Positions 49,168 to 60,302 of a stretch of 64,000 nucleotides of DNA are shown one piece after another. The number at the start of each line of letters is the position of its first letter. Positions within the stretch are counted from its first letter, which is position 1. The position numbers and the translations under genes are program-made. The notes under the pieces are model-generated. The model saw nothing but the letters and a program-made list of their open reading frames with translations, ran no database searches and was not told where the DNA came from. The DNA is from Dermacentor variabilis (Eukaryota > Arthropoda > Arachnida > Ixodida > Ixodidae): assembly GCF_050947875.1 (NCBI RefSeq), contig NC_134573.1, positions 63,341,815-63,405,814 of the forward strand, given 5' to 3'.

Positions 49168-49426
49168 TTGACGTCAAGATAACCCGCCGTGGATGCTGAG
49201 TGGCTATGGTGTTGGGCTGCTGAGCACGAGCTCGCGGTATCGAATCCCGGCCACGGCGGCCGCATTTCGATGAGGGTGAAATGTGAAAACACTCGTGTAC
49301 TTAGATTTAGGTGCACGTTAAAGAACCCCGGGTGGTCAAAATTTCCGGAGTCCTCCACTACGGCGTGCCTCATAATCAGAAAGTGGTTTTGGCACGTAAA
49401 ACCCCATAATTTTTTTTTGACGTCAA
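49168..49426 (+). mobile_element. Ruka-type tRNA-derived SINE with 10-bp TSD
   Basis: The SINE body is 49178-49416, flanked by TTGACGTCAA at 49168-49177 and 49417-49426. The head has GTGGCTATGGTGTTGGGC (A box region) and ATCGAATCCCGG (B box); the body has GGTGCACGTTAAAGAACCCC and ends CCCCATAATTTTTTTT. It matches my memory of the Ruka family of ixodid ticks. It would be transcribed by RNA polymerase III and mobilised by a LINE. It sits inside a LINE coding region, so the host LINE was inserted first. Confidence 0.9.
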
Positions 49427-49646
49427 AGCACGGAGCTCCGCAGCGCAGAGCTCCACTCTTCTGAGGTACAGCTATGCAGGCCTCTCTGTAACGAGGGGCA
49501 CTCCCAGAGCATGTGTTCTATATTACTTCTCTGTCGACAGCTCGGGCAGCCGGGACTAAAGGCATCTGGATTGATCGAGTGAAACAAATTCAAGTTTGAA
49601 TACGATCATGTCTGAAACATGCGCAGTGTGATACCTTGTTGTCTGT

Positions 49647-50965
49647 TTAGTTTATTGTGGGGGAAGAGTAGACTCTCCTGCCAAGGTAGTAGTGCTTAGT
49701 TACCTTGTTAAAGGTGGAAAGAATGTCCCTGAACTCGACAAGCCTAGGTTCAACAAGACCTCGACTCGCATTCGCGTCCGCGCGGTGGGTTAGTGCGCGC
49801 GCTTGGACGTGTGCGATGTCGTTGAGGTTGGGGAGAGAATCCAGCTCGGAGTCGAGATGGGCCAGGAACCACGTGACAGTACGTGGACGTATTACTCTGC
49901 CGTCGATGATTCTATGCGCTTCTTCGGCGATGGAGCCAGAGGCGAATGCCCTGACCGCCGCCGTTGAGTCAGTGAAGATTTGTGTTCTCTCTTCGTCTGG
50001 GAGCGCCAAAGCGATCGCTGCCTGCTCCGCCCTAGCCGGGCTGGAGCATCTGATGGAGGCCGCGCAAGTCACCTGTCCTTCGTGATTGACTACCGTTGCG
50101 ACAAAGCCCGACGTGCTCACATACTGAGCCGCGTCAACGAAGCTGACCATGTGAGGCGATTCCCCGATCTTCCAGAGCAGTACCACAGCCCGAGCTCTGC
50201 GTCTGCCTTCATTGTGTTGCGGATGTACGTTTTTGGGAAAAGGAGCAACCATGATTTGGTCCCCTAGGTTATCCCACATTGCACATTTACGTTCCTCCAG
50301 TACAGTGGGGCTCACTCCCAAGACAGCGAGAATGTCCCTCCCCGCGGGGTGCTGGAGAGACGTGATATTTGAGCCGTTTCCTGAGCTTCGATGACTTCGG
50401 CGAGTGTGTTATGTACACCCAGCTGGAGAAGGCGTTCGGTGCTTGCACTTACCAGAGCCCCCAGCACTTTCTTGATGCTCTTACAGATTAGCGTATTCAA
50501 CTTGTTCTTTTCGGACGCGTACCACTTGTGCATTGCAGCCACGTAGACAGTGTTGCTCATGAGGAATGCGTGGAAAAGTCTGCGAAGATTATTCTCCTTC
50601 ATACGTCCTCTCTTGTTTGAGATTCTATTGATCAGGCTGATCATGCAGTCCGTCTTGGTCGGGGTGCTTTTCCTGTGTGTGGTAATGTTGCCTACACTAG
50701 GCTCAATGAACATTTCGAGTGCCCGTAGAGTGTCTACCCTAGAAATGTTGACACCGCTCTAGGTGTGAATGAAGCTTGATGTTAAACTCGTCCCGGGGCT
50801 GCTACCCCCTGGGTATGGTACCTTTTCTGACCGGTTGTAGAGAAGTATTTCCGACTTTTTCGTCGAGCACCTTAGCCCCATGCCCTCGAGGAAAGTTTCG
50901 GTTCGTTCAATCGCCTCCTTTAGACTCGATCCCACCTCCCATTCGCTGCACTCCGCCGTGGTTCA
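49647..50965 (-). pseudogene. R1-like LINE RT thumb and RNase H
   Basis: From the upstream side: GMGLRCSTKKSEILLYN (about 50840-50900, minus) is RT thumb; the frame 50312-50713 continues it (MFIEPSVGN to ISRLSSTPRG). The frame 49647-50321 holds RNase H: FVDAAQYVSTSGF (Asp), ARAEQAAIALA (Glu), IFTDSTAAVRAFA (Asp) and a later HLDSELDSLPNLND segment. Downstream, C-x2-C..H-x4-C-like remnants (CPACRQRS, HMLWEC-like) are spread over frames down to the SINE. Stops and frameshifts are present, so it is inactive, but RNase H itself spans one open frame of 224 codons. Confidence 0.8.
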
Positions 50966-51424
50966 AGCGAATGAAATCAGTATCCTCACTGAGTATCCTT
51001 GTCGCACTTAGAATCCGTGACACGTTGAAGGCAACCCGATGCCACCTGCGATTCCACTGTGTGCCATTTTATAAAGCTACAGACTTCGACTAGCTTACAA
51101 AAGCTCCATTTGTGGTAACAGGATGCATTGAATCAAGATGCATTGATTAGCTATTGAACGCCAACTTTTTTGCCCTGAGGGCCTTTTTAAGCTCCCAGTT
51201 TTAATCGGTATATTCTAGTTAAAGCACCCAACTTCTGTAATTTCTGGTTCATGCGCAATGCTCATTCTCAGATTGGACTGAAACAAAAATCAGGTTTTTT
51301 TTCATAGTTGCGTAGTCCACATACCTAGGTGTGCATCAGTTTATAAATATGTACCTACATGCTCTGAATGCCATCTCATAGTCTGTTGCAGCAAAGAGTC
51401 ATTCTTTTTTGACAAATGTCTTAT
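50966..51424. other. Unassigned sequence
   Basis: No gene or repeat recognised. Confidence 0.5.
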
Positions 51425-51438
51425 TATGCCTTTATTGA

Positions 51439-51600
51439 GCAGTGTCTGGGGTTTAACGTGCCAACGTCACTCCGGCTATGAAAGAAGCCATAGTGGAGGG
51501 CTTTAAATTTAGAAATTTGGACCATCTGGGGCTCTTACACTTCCACTGACGCCATAAGGCACATGGGTACTCTTGCATTTTGCCTTCATTGAAATGCTAT
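51439..51600 (-). mobile_element. Ruka-related SINE, head lost, minus orientation
   Basis: GGGGTTTAACGTGCCAAC, CATAGTGGAGGG and a GACCATCTGGGG segment match the reverse complement of the SINE at 49.18 kb. The tRNA-like head is missing and divergence is higher, so this is an older relative. Confidence 0.75.
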
Positions 51601-51885
51601 GCCTCAGATAGGTGCTTGTTTGGAATCAGCAGTTGCGTGCTATAACCAGTGAGATACTTGGGTGTTGTTGTTATTACCTTAGGTATCTTTGCTGTTTGCT
51701 TTTCATCAGTTGCAGCCCTATGTAAGCCAGGATTAGTAAACCATTGATCGCTTTCTATTATGTCATCATCGCGTAGCACTTCGCTGCTTAAGGTCTTCTG
51801 ATCCTCGGAATTCAAGTTTGCGGATGGTGCCAGTGAGCGTGCATGCAACTAGTCAGTAGTGGGACGAGCGTGTAATGCTGCCGCT

Positions 51886-52147
51886 AATGATGATGAATTT
51901 TTATGGTGCAAAGGCAACTTTTACCAAGGAATGTCATGGCTCATGATATTTTTCTCAACACAAGGTGACGTATGAGACTTATTTTCCAAGTGTTCCCAGA
52001 TATTCCGCAGATATGCCAAGCAGAAGGGCTAGGGGAAGCTTGTACCCGTGTATCACTGGTGGGTACCCAGCCGCAGAGGGTGCCGAACCTCGCACAACCC
52101 GCGTATGAGGAAGATACTTAAATCACTAAGCCACTGCTGCGGTAAAG
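51886..52147 (-). mobile_element. tRNA-derived SINE, minus orientation
   Basis: At its right end the plus strand reads AAATCACTAAGCCACTGCTG, the reverse complement of a tRNA-like SINE head (CAGCAGTGGCTTAGTG), with CGAGGTTCGGCACC-like B box sequence just inside. The left end (GATGATGAATTTTTATGGTG) is the SINE 3' tail. A different subfamily from Ruka. Confidence 0.65.
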
Positions 52148-53270
52148 GAAGCAATACTAGTATTGTGAAACTTCGTTACAGATTAGTGATTAAAATGTAT
52201 GCTACACTAGCTGATTTCTAAGGAGCAATACCTGCATAAACAACATCTATGGGTAAACTTGAGGCACCTAATTTCAATATTTAGAACCTATATAACTACT
52301 TGAATTTAACGAATCCAGATAAAAGCTTAAGAGTAGCTTTGTCACTGCTATACTTAGCATTGTTTTTTCCTGCTCTTGGTACAGGGCACTTTTGGTATTA
52401 ACCCGAACCTTGGGAGCAAGGCTAAGAAGAAAGCAAAGAAAGTGAACCCAAAAGTCCTCAGTTTGACAAAAAACAGCATGGAGTATGAATGGAACGTTTA
52501 GCTAAGTATCACAATTCTTGATGGCATTTTCCTGAGGTGGAAGCATTGAATACAATACACCATAGCAGGTGTTCATCATACTAGTAGACCAAGTGAAATT
52601 GAGATGCTAAAACTGCTGACTAAAGTGTAGCTTTATAAGTGCCCAAAAATAGAGGCAACAGCCTAAACGCATTTTCTGAGCAGCTTGTGGGAAAATCATT
52701 TTCTGAGCAGCTGAACAAGGAAAAAATCTGACTCTCTAAATGCAATCTCGAGAGGTTTGTAGACCCGACTCGCGACCTGTCTTCCCGCCTCTCATTGGAT
52801 ACAGGGTACAATAGAACATTTCGAAGAGATTTCTTTGTCAGAATTGTCCTACGTTGTTTCGTGTATACCAGCTATAAACCCGGGTCCCGATAGATCACTA
52901 CTAAGATCCTTAAACTTTTGTTTGACGTTGCTCCTAACGTGTTGTTAGATGCCGTAAGTTATTATATACAATAGGCATGGATTCCTCCTCCGCGGAAAAT
53001 CGCGAAGGCGATTCCACTGCTTAAAGGCCAATGCAAAGGGTATGTACTAGACAATATTCGGTCTACTTGTGTATGAAATTTTGTAAAATGTTAATAGAAT
53101 TATTGTTGCACGTATGTATGATTAAACTGGTGACCACAAGAGAATTATTGAGCCCCTGTCAGACTGTATCTAGGCCAGGGACGTCAATCTGGTGCGCCCA
53201 CGTCGACCTAGAGAGCAGAATTTAGTTGGCATGTTACCACAATGTTCTAGTTACGTGACCTAGGCAATTC
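52148..53270. other. Unassigned AT-rich sequence
   Basis: No gene recognised. A short duplication (CATTTTCTGAGCAGCT at about 52669 and 52697) is visible. Confidence 0.5.
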
Positions 53271-53274
53271 TAAA

Positions 53275-54110
53275 GCATACGATAGTGTCAAATACCCTAA
53301 TTTAATGGAGAGGATGCAAGATATTGGATTACTTGAATACTTTGTAACATGGACTGCTGAGTTCTTGCAGGGTAGGGAGGTTTACTGTACACAAAGTGGG
53401 ATTTTTTAAGAATTCAGACAAGCGCGCAGGGTTCCGCAAGGCACAATTTTATTCGCGCTGCTTAATGTTTTATTAATTACATAATTTCTTTCCAAGCTCT
53501 GTTCCTTGTCATCAGTAGCAAACAGGTACGGTTACGCTGATGGTATAGCATTTTTCGGTTCTGTACAGTACTTACAAGAATAAGAATGCGAGTTAAAAGC
53601 ATGCTTGGACAGTATCCGCTTGTCCCTTAACGTAAATAAGAGCTTTGTTCTTCTCTTTCCTGTGCGAGATCCAGTCATTATAACTCTTTCAAAGCGTCAT
53701 TCAACTATTCCACACGTAGAAAAATTCAGGTGCCTTGGAATTATTAATTAAAATCTTAAATGGCATCGACATATTCAACATGTAACTTCAAAAGATTCCC
53801 ATACAATGGAGATACTGAGAAGAACAAGCAATAATCCAAGTTTAACCGAATCTGTATCCGACCTACATTAGAGTTCGATTGTGCATTATTCTCCCACTCC
53901 CCTGCTCATAACCTGCGTCCGCTAGTTCTGCATGGAAGGGGAAGCGCTCCGCTTATGTGTGGGGTTACCAAAGTTTGTAGTTAACGCCGTGTTCCACAAA
54001 GAATCACGAATTACTTCCCTAGAAATAAGGTTTTAAAAATTCACCGTTCAAGCATTCATAAGGCTATATGAACCTACAATAAGAGGATCCCAGTCGGTAT
54101 TTATCAGTCG
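53275..54110 (+). pseudogene. LINE reverse transcriptase relic
   Basis: KAYDSVKYPNLMERMQDIG at the start corresponds to motif A (x-AFD/AYD). RRVPQGTIL lies where RQGxPQG is expected. The catalytic box reads YADG (YADGIAFF), so the second Asp of the F/YADD motif is lost. Thumb remains HVEKFRCLGIIN and later pieces follow with stops at several positions. Old and inactive. Confidence 0.75.
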
Positions 54111-54513
54111 ACCAGCTATATTTTCTGGAGTTTCATGGTCTCGGTTTCACATGCCGCAGGTAATTAGAACACAATCGTTATTGAAAGCCGAAGTCATTAT
54201 CAGTTTTGCCTACAGATCTGCTCTCGGTCTTCCCCAACATATAGGACAAGCTCCTGTCTCTAGGCATATACAATACCTATGCTGAGCTAAACGCTGGAGT
54301 ACTGCTATCTCAACGCGAATGCCTCCGCGGGACGCACTCTAGACCGGCGATCCTCAAGAGAGCGGGCTACTAATAGCATCCAGCATACGTTAGCAAGGAC
54401 ACAGAGGAGCTACTTCACCTAGTTAGAGAACATATATCTATCGCACCCATTGCAAAGAACATGCACCACACCAGACACATGGACAGAAGAGAGGCCATAG
54501 TCAACTCACCAAC

Positions 54514-55260
54514 ATGTACAAGGATAATCCCGATGTCATATACGTATATGCAGCACAACTATCCAACAAGGGACGATTAATCTACACAGCGGTAGATCAC
54601 AACTTAGACCTCACCCACAGCACTCAAATCATCACCACTTCTACAGCCGAAGCGGAAGCGGCAGCTATTGCCAACGCCATTGGACTGCAAGAAGAAGGTG
54701 ACAATGGAACCGTGATCTTATCAGACACACAGGATGCCTGTAACCTCTTAATGCGAGGCCTGGTTCACACAAACATAAGGGACTGGCCCCCTACTAACCT
54801 CAAACATCACCACAGTTATATAGTACTCCAGCCACGTCTGTCTTATGAGCAACGAGAGAGCCAACGCCCCACCTCGAGAACTTTCCAACCGAGTGGGGCA
54901 GGTGATCGAACTTTCAGACACTCATATCCCCACTCCTAGCAGAGACACCTTCGCTTTTCGCAGACTCTACCGACAGACATTTGGTCTACCTCACAAATCA
55001 CTCAGCAGTACAGAAGCCAACGATCTCCGTAAAATACAAACGAACGTATTCCCTAATTTTAACTTACTGGACAAATGTTTCCCGAAACATGCAAGGCCGA
55101 GTGCCCTTGGTGTGGTGGAAAGCCAACTCTGTTGCATATTTCATAGGATTGTACCAACAAACTCGTCGAGGTAGGCAAACGCCTACACATCTACACCCTT
55201 AATAAGGAGCACTGGGAGGTACTACTCGTCAGCGTGCATCCAGGAGAGTAACTAGCCCTC
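54514..55260 (+). pseudogene. LINE RNase H and zinc region relic
   Basis: The frame 54514-54939 carries AEAEAAAIANAIGL (catalytic Glu) and ILSDTQDACNLL (Asp); the first Asp segment is missing or changed (VYAAQLS). After a frame change the reading MSNERANAPPREL (the end of RNase H, normally GNxxAD) and RRLYRQTFGLPHKSL follow at 54845-55174. Further on, CPWCGGKPTLLHI gives the C-x2-C..H zinc pattern in another frame near 55100-55140. Confidence 0.75.
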
Positions 55261-55365
55261 ATCCAACTGGTCCGGCAGGCAACAAAGGCCAGCGGAGCCC
55301 TAGACTGAGGGCCCCGACCACATCGACTCCGACTTCTTTCGGCAAATAAAGTTTAATAAAGTTTA

Positions 55366-55559
55366 TCCCATATGTAAAATCGACCCAGCTTTTGGACAAT
55401 TCCCGTGAGTCGGTATGTGCCAAAGACATTAAGGTCATCATCATTATTAACACGGTGCTCTGACGCTGACACATTGTATGGCCTTTGTCGCAGTGGCTTA
55501 TACCCGTGTAGATGTGGTGACAAATAGATGACGCGCGTCCCAAAGGAGCATGTTGGCAG
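55366..55559. other. Short unassigned spacer
   Basis: Nothing recognised between the LINE 3' end and the Gypsy relic. Confidence 0.5.
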
Positions 55560-56480
55560 GGGAAAGAAGAGTGAAGCATGCCTAGGAGACGTAGCAGCTG
55601 GGTGCGTTAGGAAAGAGTCACGGTGTCGGCGATGGAGCGATTCAGTACGTCGGGAGACAGAGGCTCTAGGACAGGCCTACAAGTCAGCGCGTCTGTCTCA
55701 GTGGTGATAGAACTTATTGGCATGTCGATGATGCTAGAAGAGCCGACGCTCTGTACGTGGCTAACGAATTCGCCACGAAAGAATGTGAGTGGATACAGCA
55801 ATCTTTGCTGAAGAGTAGCCTGGTGACGCCGTGGCGAACTTCTAAGAAAGCAAAAGGCAGCGAGAAACATGTGCGGTGAAGGAACATGATGATTCTTGCA
55901 TTAGGGACAATGTTTCAGGACAGCGTGGCAAGGGCAGAACAATACTCTGGAATTGAAATATCTTCCTCGATGAATACTTTATCACCGCCTTCCTGAGCAT
56001 CGAACAAACGTGGTGTCGCAAAGCGCAGCAACTTCCACTTCAGCACGCGAGCAATCGATGACAGTGTGATTAGTGGAAAGGAAGTCCCAGCCTAAAATAA
56101 GGCTGTGGAGACAAGAACGCAGCCTCGGAAACTCAACGATGTATAGTAGGCTGTCAATGACAACACGGGCAATGCATGCGGTCGCAGTTAGGTGGGATGC
56201 ACGCTGGCCGTGCGAAGTGAAACGTTTGGCAATGGCGCCGTAACTTTTTGTAGCAAGCGGCAATCTTTGACACTAATGACAGGAACTGCTGCACCAGAGT
56301 CGACGAGGGAAAGTGCAGCGACGTCGTCCACGTATACGTCGATCACATTCGTCGGGGGAGAGGCATCGGCCTTTTCGTCGAGAATGCAGTTCTTGCCTCG
56401 AAAACTGCGGCGATAAGATTTCCTGTTCAAGCGTAGGGGGACGACGAGACATCGGCGTAAGCGAGCGGCGTCGAGGCAAT
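55560..56480 (-). pseudogene. Gypsy protease relic
   Basis: The minus-strand frame 56188-56430 reads VYVDDVAALSLVDSGAAVPVIS, quoted in part: LVDSGAAV is the aspartic protease active site (D-S-G-A). After a frameshift the frame 55982-56263 holds SLILGWDFLSTNHTVIDC, the second conserved part. Below about 55950 the sequence becomes unreadable. Same protease type as the relic at 43.1-43.5 kb (GWDFL....IIDC), on the opposite strand. No RT found with it. Confidence 0.75.
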
Positions 56481-56523
56481 TGCGAGTGGTGGTCGGAAAG
56501 AGGTTGGCGTGCTAGATCAAGTA

Positions 56524-56762
56524 TACATAAATGCCAAAGTTAGGGGACGGATTGCTAGCCGATGCCGTAGCACAAGTGGCAGTGCAACGCACGCGTAATG
56601 TGCAGGTTGTGGGTTCGGCTCCCACCGCCGGCAAGTTATCTTTTCGTCCACTATCATTTCCCGTTTATTTACTATTTCCTATTTTCTATTTCAATCACAG
56701 CTAATTTCTCCAATGCTTTCCTTGGCTTCATTCTCTGTTGGCTTATGTGGTCATGATAGACA
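56524..56762 (+). mobile_element. tRNA-derived SINE, type B, plus orientation
   Basis: CGTAGCACAAGTGGCAGTG (A box region), GTGGGTTCGGCTCCCAC (B box) and a body ending TTGGCTTATGTGGTCATGA. Matches the copy at 25.3 kb in reverse. A shared upstream part (CATAAAT..) also precedes the next copy. Confidence 0.8.
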
Positions 56763-56984
56763 CGAATCCAGCCCCTCGGTTTCCCTTGTCTGGTTCATTA
56801 ACAGCGAGGGTCTCGAAACCGGCAGCCTTGATGTCATTTGGTAGCTTGCGAGGGTTTATTAGTCACTGGCCTGCTCTCATAAGTTCACGTGTTACGTGAC
56901 GCCATCGGGCAAAAAAGGCTGTTCCACATCCGCTCACCATGGCTCTGACTGGCGCTGGCTTCCATTCCCAGGGCTAGACATAAT

Positions 56985-57075
56985 AAACATAAATACCCAA
57001 TCTGGTGGACGGATTGCTAGCAGTCGCCGTAGCACAATTGGTAAGGCAACGCACGCGTAATGCGGAGGTTGTGAG
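56985..57075 (+). mobile_element. tRNA-derived SINE, type B, head only
   Basis: GTGGACGGATTGCTAGC, CGCCGTAGCACAATTGG and CGCACGCGTAATGCGGAGG match the head of the copy about 460 bases upstream; it breaks off before the B box is completed. Confidence 0.8.
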
Positions 57076-57810
57076 TCAGGGTTGCCAGATTGGGCTATTA
57101 ATAACCAAATTGGGCAACTTTTTATGCGGGTTGGCGTCGAAAATTCTGCGTTGGCTACATGGCTATATTTGGGCTATTTTTGTCTTGAGGAGTTTCGAGA
57201 CCCGAGTACAAGTCCGCACTGATAAAATTCTGGAAGGCCGCCGCAAAACCCAAAGCTCATTGCTGTTAGAAAGATATGCAGACAATCTCGAAGGCTTTTT
57301 CTTAGCAATGCCGGTGCGGGGAAGGATGGCGTTAAGTTATGGCTGCCATATTTATACGTCATTCCAGAGCTAAGTTATCTTCTTTTTGTTTTGATTTCGG
57401 CGCCATCTGCTGCCGGTTCACGTGTGGTTCAGTAGGAAAAACGGTGGGTCTAAGAGCTGTAAAGTACATGTCCCATGCCGGCTGCGATACAGCAAACTAT
57501 TCTGTCGACTTAACACAACAGCTCAAGTATTCGCACGCATGTCGTAGCGAGTCATTTTCGCTCGTCTTCCTTCAATGTTGATGAAGGGTTCCTCAAAGCC
57601 TTTGCTTGGTTTAGCCGCAAATCACCGCATTATTTAGTTACCCAGTAAGCTTAAGAAAAAGCCCGTAAGTTGTTTTAAACGAGGAACGCGACGGTTCGAG
57701 TCTTTATGTACATGCTCAGCGAAGCGCGGTAGTCTCGACTGTCGATCAAAATGAAATATTCTGCTCTAGTATCACCAAGCGTCAACAAGCATCAACAAGC
57801 ATCAGGAATG
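57076..57810. other. Unassigned sequence upstream of hAT relic
   Basis: Repeated TTGGGC words at 57088, 57111 and 57168 give a short low-complexity feel. The rest may belong to the hAT element, but no transposase motif is readable. Confidence 0.4.
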
Positions 57811-58030
57811 CAAAAAAGATTGCCGGAAATCCAATGTTCCTCCTGCAGTCTGAGCTCGCTTTGTTCCTAGTTGCGCAGCCTCTTTCGAACGCACCAGTCC
57901 AACGCATGTTCAGCCAGGTTTAGTTGACAAAGAATGATTTGAGAAACCGCATGTCGGATGAGACACTGCAAGCTCTCCTTCACGTTAAGTCTGGTCTGGC
58001 AGAGAGTGGAAACTGCTGCAAATATTTTTA
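57811..58030 (+). pseudogene. hAT transposase C-terminal (dimerisation) relic
   Basis: One frame reads QPLSNAPVQRMFSQV, a stop (TAG 57921-57923), then LTKNDLRNRMSDETLQALL and HVKSGL. This is the pattern of the hAT C-terminal dimerisation domain (P-x-SNA-x-VERxFSxxxxxKxxxRxxxxxxxLxxLLxVK). Only about 70 codons remain. hAT transposases move DNA elements by cut and paste; this one is inactive. Confidence 0.8.
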
Positions 58031-58067
58031 GACAGATGAACAGTTCCCGTCACGTTTCAACTCTGCA

Positions 58068-58072
58068 GTTCT

Positions 58073-58131
<59 letters not shown>

Positions 58132-58162
58132 TGTATTTATTTATTTATTTATTTATTTATTT
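58068..58162. repeat. (TTTA)n microsatellite
   Basis: About 95 bases of TTTA units with one TGTA change. Confidence 0.95.
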
Positions 58163-58412
58163 TATATGGTCCACGTGGCAGCAGATAATAATTAAAATGG
58201 GGTTAGATTGTATAGTTCGTCCACAGCTGCAAATTCCCAGTGTGAGAAGTATAATTTGGGTCTCTACGCGATGTTTTTTTCTTTTCGTTCTTTGTTTTAG
58301 TCAAGCAGCTACGTATTACGTGAAATTTACCATTGTTCCATGCTACTTCTTGAAAGTTGCATATTATTACAATAACAAGCTCTGTAAATATATGAAAAAC
58401 AATGTTCGTCCA

Positions 58413-58480
58413 ACGTGAAGGTGGCAAGGCAATTGCTCACCAAAGGTCGGTGAGTGATTGCCTTGCCAACGTCTACGTGA
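58413..58480. ncRNA. Hairpin of pre-miRNA size (candidate only)
   Basis: Arms GGCAAGGCAATTGCTCACC (58423-58441) and GGTGAGTGATTGCCTTGCC (58449-58467) pair with two non-Watson-Crick positions, both G-U compatible on one strand, and a loop of 7. Looser pairing of ACGT words extends the stem on both sides (to about 58413 and 58480). The size and single loop fit a microRNA precursor, but a small foldback element gives the same picture. I do not recognise a known miRNA. Confidence 0.3.
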
Positions 58481-58759
58481 TAACTCTGTGGTTTTCATAT
58501 CGTACTCCTGCGACAATTTTTCCCCTTTAAACTATGTGCGTGCGTGTAATTGCGACTATAGCTTACTTGTTTACATGCACTTACTTTATCATCATTGTAA
58601 TTTTTATTCGTTCGTCTTAAGTGATCACACTGTACCTTGCTCACGCGTATTTTCCAGCTGTGATATACATAATAGGTGCTCGTGGTACGGTTACGCCGAC
58701 ATTTTATTATTTTTGCACGCATCGCAGTGGTGGTTTGACAAAGAGTTCTTGCCAGTTTG

Positions 58760-58762
<3 letters not shown>
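58481..58762. other. Unassigned sequence
   Basis: Nothing recognised. Confidence 0.5.

Positions 58763-58848
<86 letters not shown>
58763..58848. repeat. (TA)n microsatellite
   Basis: About 86 bases of uninterrupted TA. Confidence 0.95.
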
Positions 58849-58852
<4 letters not shown>

Positions 58853-59574
58853 CTACTAGCTGACTTCCTATTCTGATGTATAGTGCTTCAATTTGTCAGA
58901 CAAGGGTGTTTGCTTTGTACTTGACCTCATAACAGCCGTGCCCGACCCATATAAATCGATTTTGTGCGTTCCCTAGTGAAATTACATTTCTTTATTCTTT
59001 TTTTCAAGTCGCACTGAAAGTAAGGTACACAGTCCTCCACGGAAATTAGGCAACATACGCATTCGTGCCTGCATTCACAGAAACCTACGTTCAAGTTTTC
59101 TTATTGAACGAATCTTGCCAGCAAATGCCTCTTTAAATATTGCGCCGCTATACTCTTTTTATACTAATACCACCTGGTTTATTGTCAGCGCCGTAATTCA
59201 GGTGGCAATCAAATGCATAAACTTTAATGCACATCTCCTGTCATGGGCCAGCAGGTCATTCTGTTTGTTCCCGCTCAACAGCAAATTGCAGTCACAACTC
59301 CCGCTTCTTCGCACAAAGAAAACGCGTGAAGCTAGGTTTCAAGTTTTCTCCAGAATCCAGCGTGCCTCCGGGCGGTAGTATTCGCTAGCTCAGCGTCGTG
59401 CTGCTTTCTAGTAAATTCAAAAAGAAAGAGAGAGAGCGGAAGAGAAATGACATGTTTATTTTATGAATGAAGCTTAGGAAAGGCATCCCTCATTTAATAC
59501 CTTCAGCTCGGGCCGCCTCTTGGGCACACAATCGTGAACACCCAGTCAAAAAAAATACTATTGAAAACATTTCG
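58849..59574. other. Unassigned sequence
   Basis: No gene or repeat recognised. Confidence 0.5.
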
Positions 59575-59790
59575 AAATATCAATGGGTCCAACTGGAAAC
59601 GGCAGTTTCCAATTGGGCCAAGTGTTATCACCAACAGGTCCATTTGGACCAGTTAGAACGGCCGATTGGTTCGTATGGAAACCGTCACTTCCAACTGGGC
59701 CAGATGGAGTGTCCAGCGGGACCATTTGGGTAAATCTAAATTGCCACATGGTCCAAATGGAGTTATCAAAACCATCTGGACAAAATTTAG
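59575..59790. repeat. Array of short CCAATTGG-like palindromic words, left
   Basis: Words such as GGTCCAACTGG, CCAATTGGGCCA, GGTCCATTTGGACCA, CCAACTGGGCCAGATGG and GGTCCAAATGG recur every 10-40 bases, centred on CCA(N)TGG palindromes. Frames over it read as Gly-Pro-rich peptides, which are not genes. A similar array closes the window at 63.88 kb. Confidence 0.7.
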
Positions 59791-60302
59791 GTGAGAAAAT
59801 GTTGAGCGCTTTTGTGTACAAAAATTGCAGATTTCTCTTTCTCTTTTGAGACTTCTCTTTTGAGATTTGGACGCGAGAATCGAGATTGGATTCGTGAGAT
59901 TGGAAGACACTATTTGGCATTTGGAGGGTAAGTAAATGTGGAACCAACGTAAAAAAAAGTGGTTGGTCTATTGATGATGTTAAACAGTAAAAAAAAAAAA
60001 CTTGCACCGTCTTATGTGTTCTTTAAACACACGACACGAACAACTTCTAGGCATAAACAATTTGTAATTTAGCAATATTGTTTAAATTTTATATTTCAAA
60101 TCTATGAAACAATTCTTCATTGGAATTAAATTTTGTCTCAGCGTCATTTTTCCTTGGTCACCGAACGGGACCGCATAATCGGCATCAACATTAGCAACAT
60201 GTGCGTCTGCAGCAACCAAAACAGTCGTGCATGCGTGCTGCACTGCATTCTGCGCATTGTCCTGATCGCCTTGCGTGCTTCGTGCGACCGTCTGACAGCA
60301 CT

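Larger units (their letters stand above)
49021..50965 (-). mobile_element. R1-like LINE (RNase H type), 5'-truncated, with nested SINE
   Basis: Minus-strand element with RT thumb, RNase H, C-terminal zinc region and 3' UTR whose AATAAAG lies at 49037-49043 (minus strand). It is the fullest member of the family also seen at 6.1, 6.5, 21.9 and 27.5 kb. A Ruka-type SINE (49178-49416) interrupts its C-terminal coding part. The 5' limit is approximate. Confidence 0.85.
53275..55365 (+). mobile_element. Decayed R1/I-like LINE with RNase H
   Basis: Ordered remains of RT, RNase H and C-terminal zinc region on the plus strand, with a 3' UTR carrying AATAAAGTTTAATAAAG (about 55346-55362). The family differs from the R1-like copies elsewhere in the window: its RNase H reads VDHNLDLTHSTQI. 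Heavily broken. Confidence 0.8.

Noticed and set aside
59558..60007. Collagen-like Gly-Pro frames here and at 63.7-64.0 kb
   Set aside because: They come from the palindromic GGTCCAATTGG words and appear on both strands.
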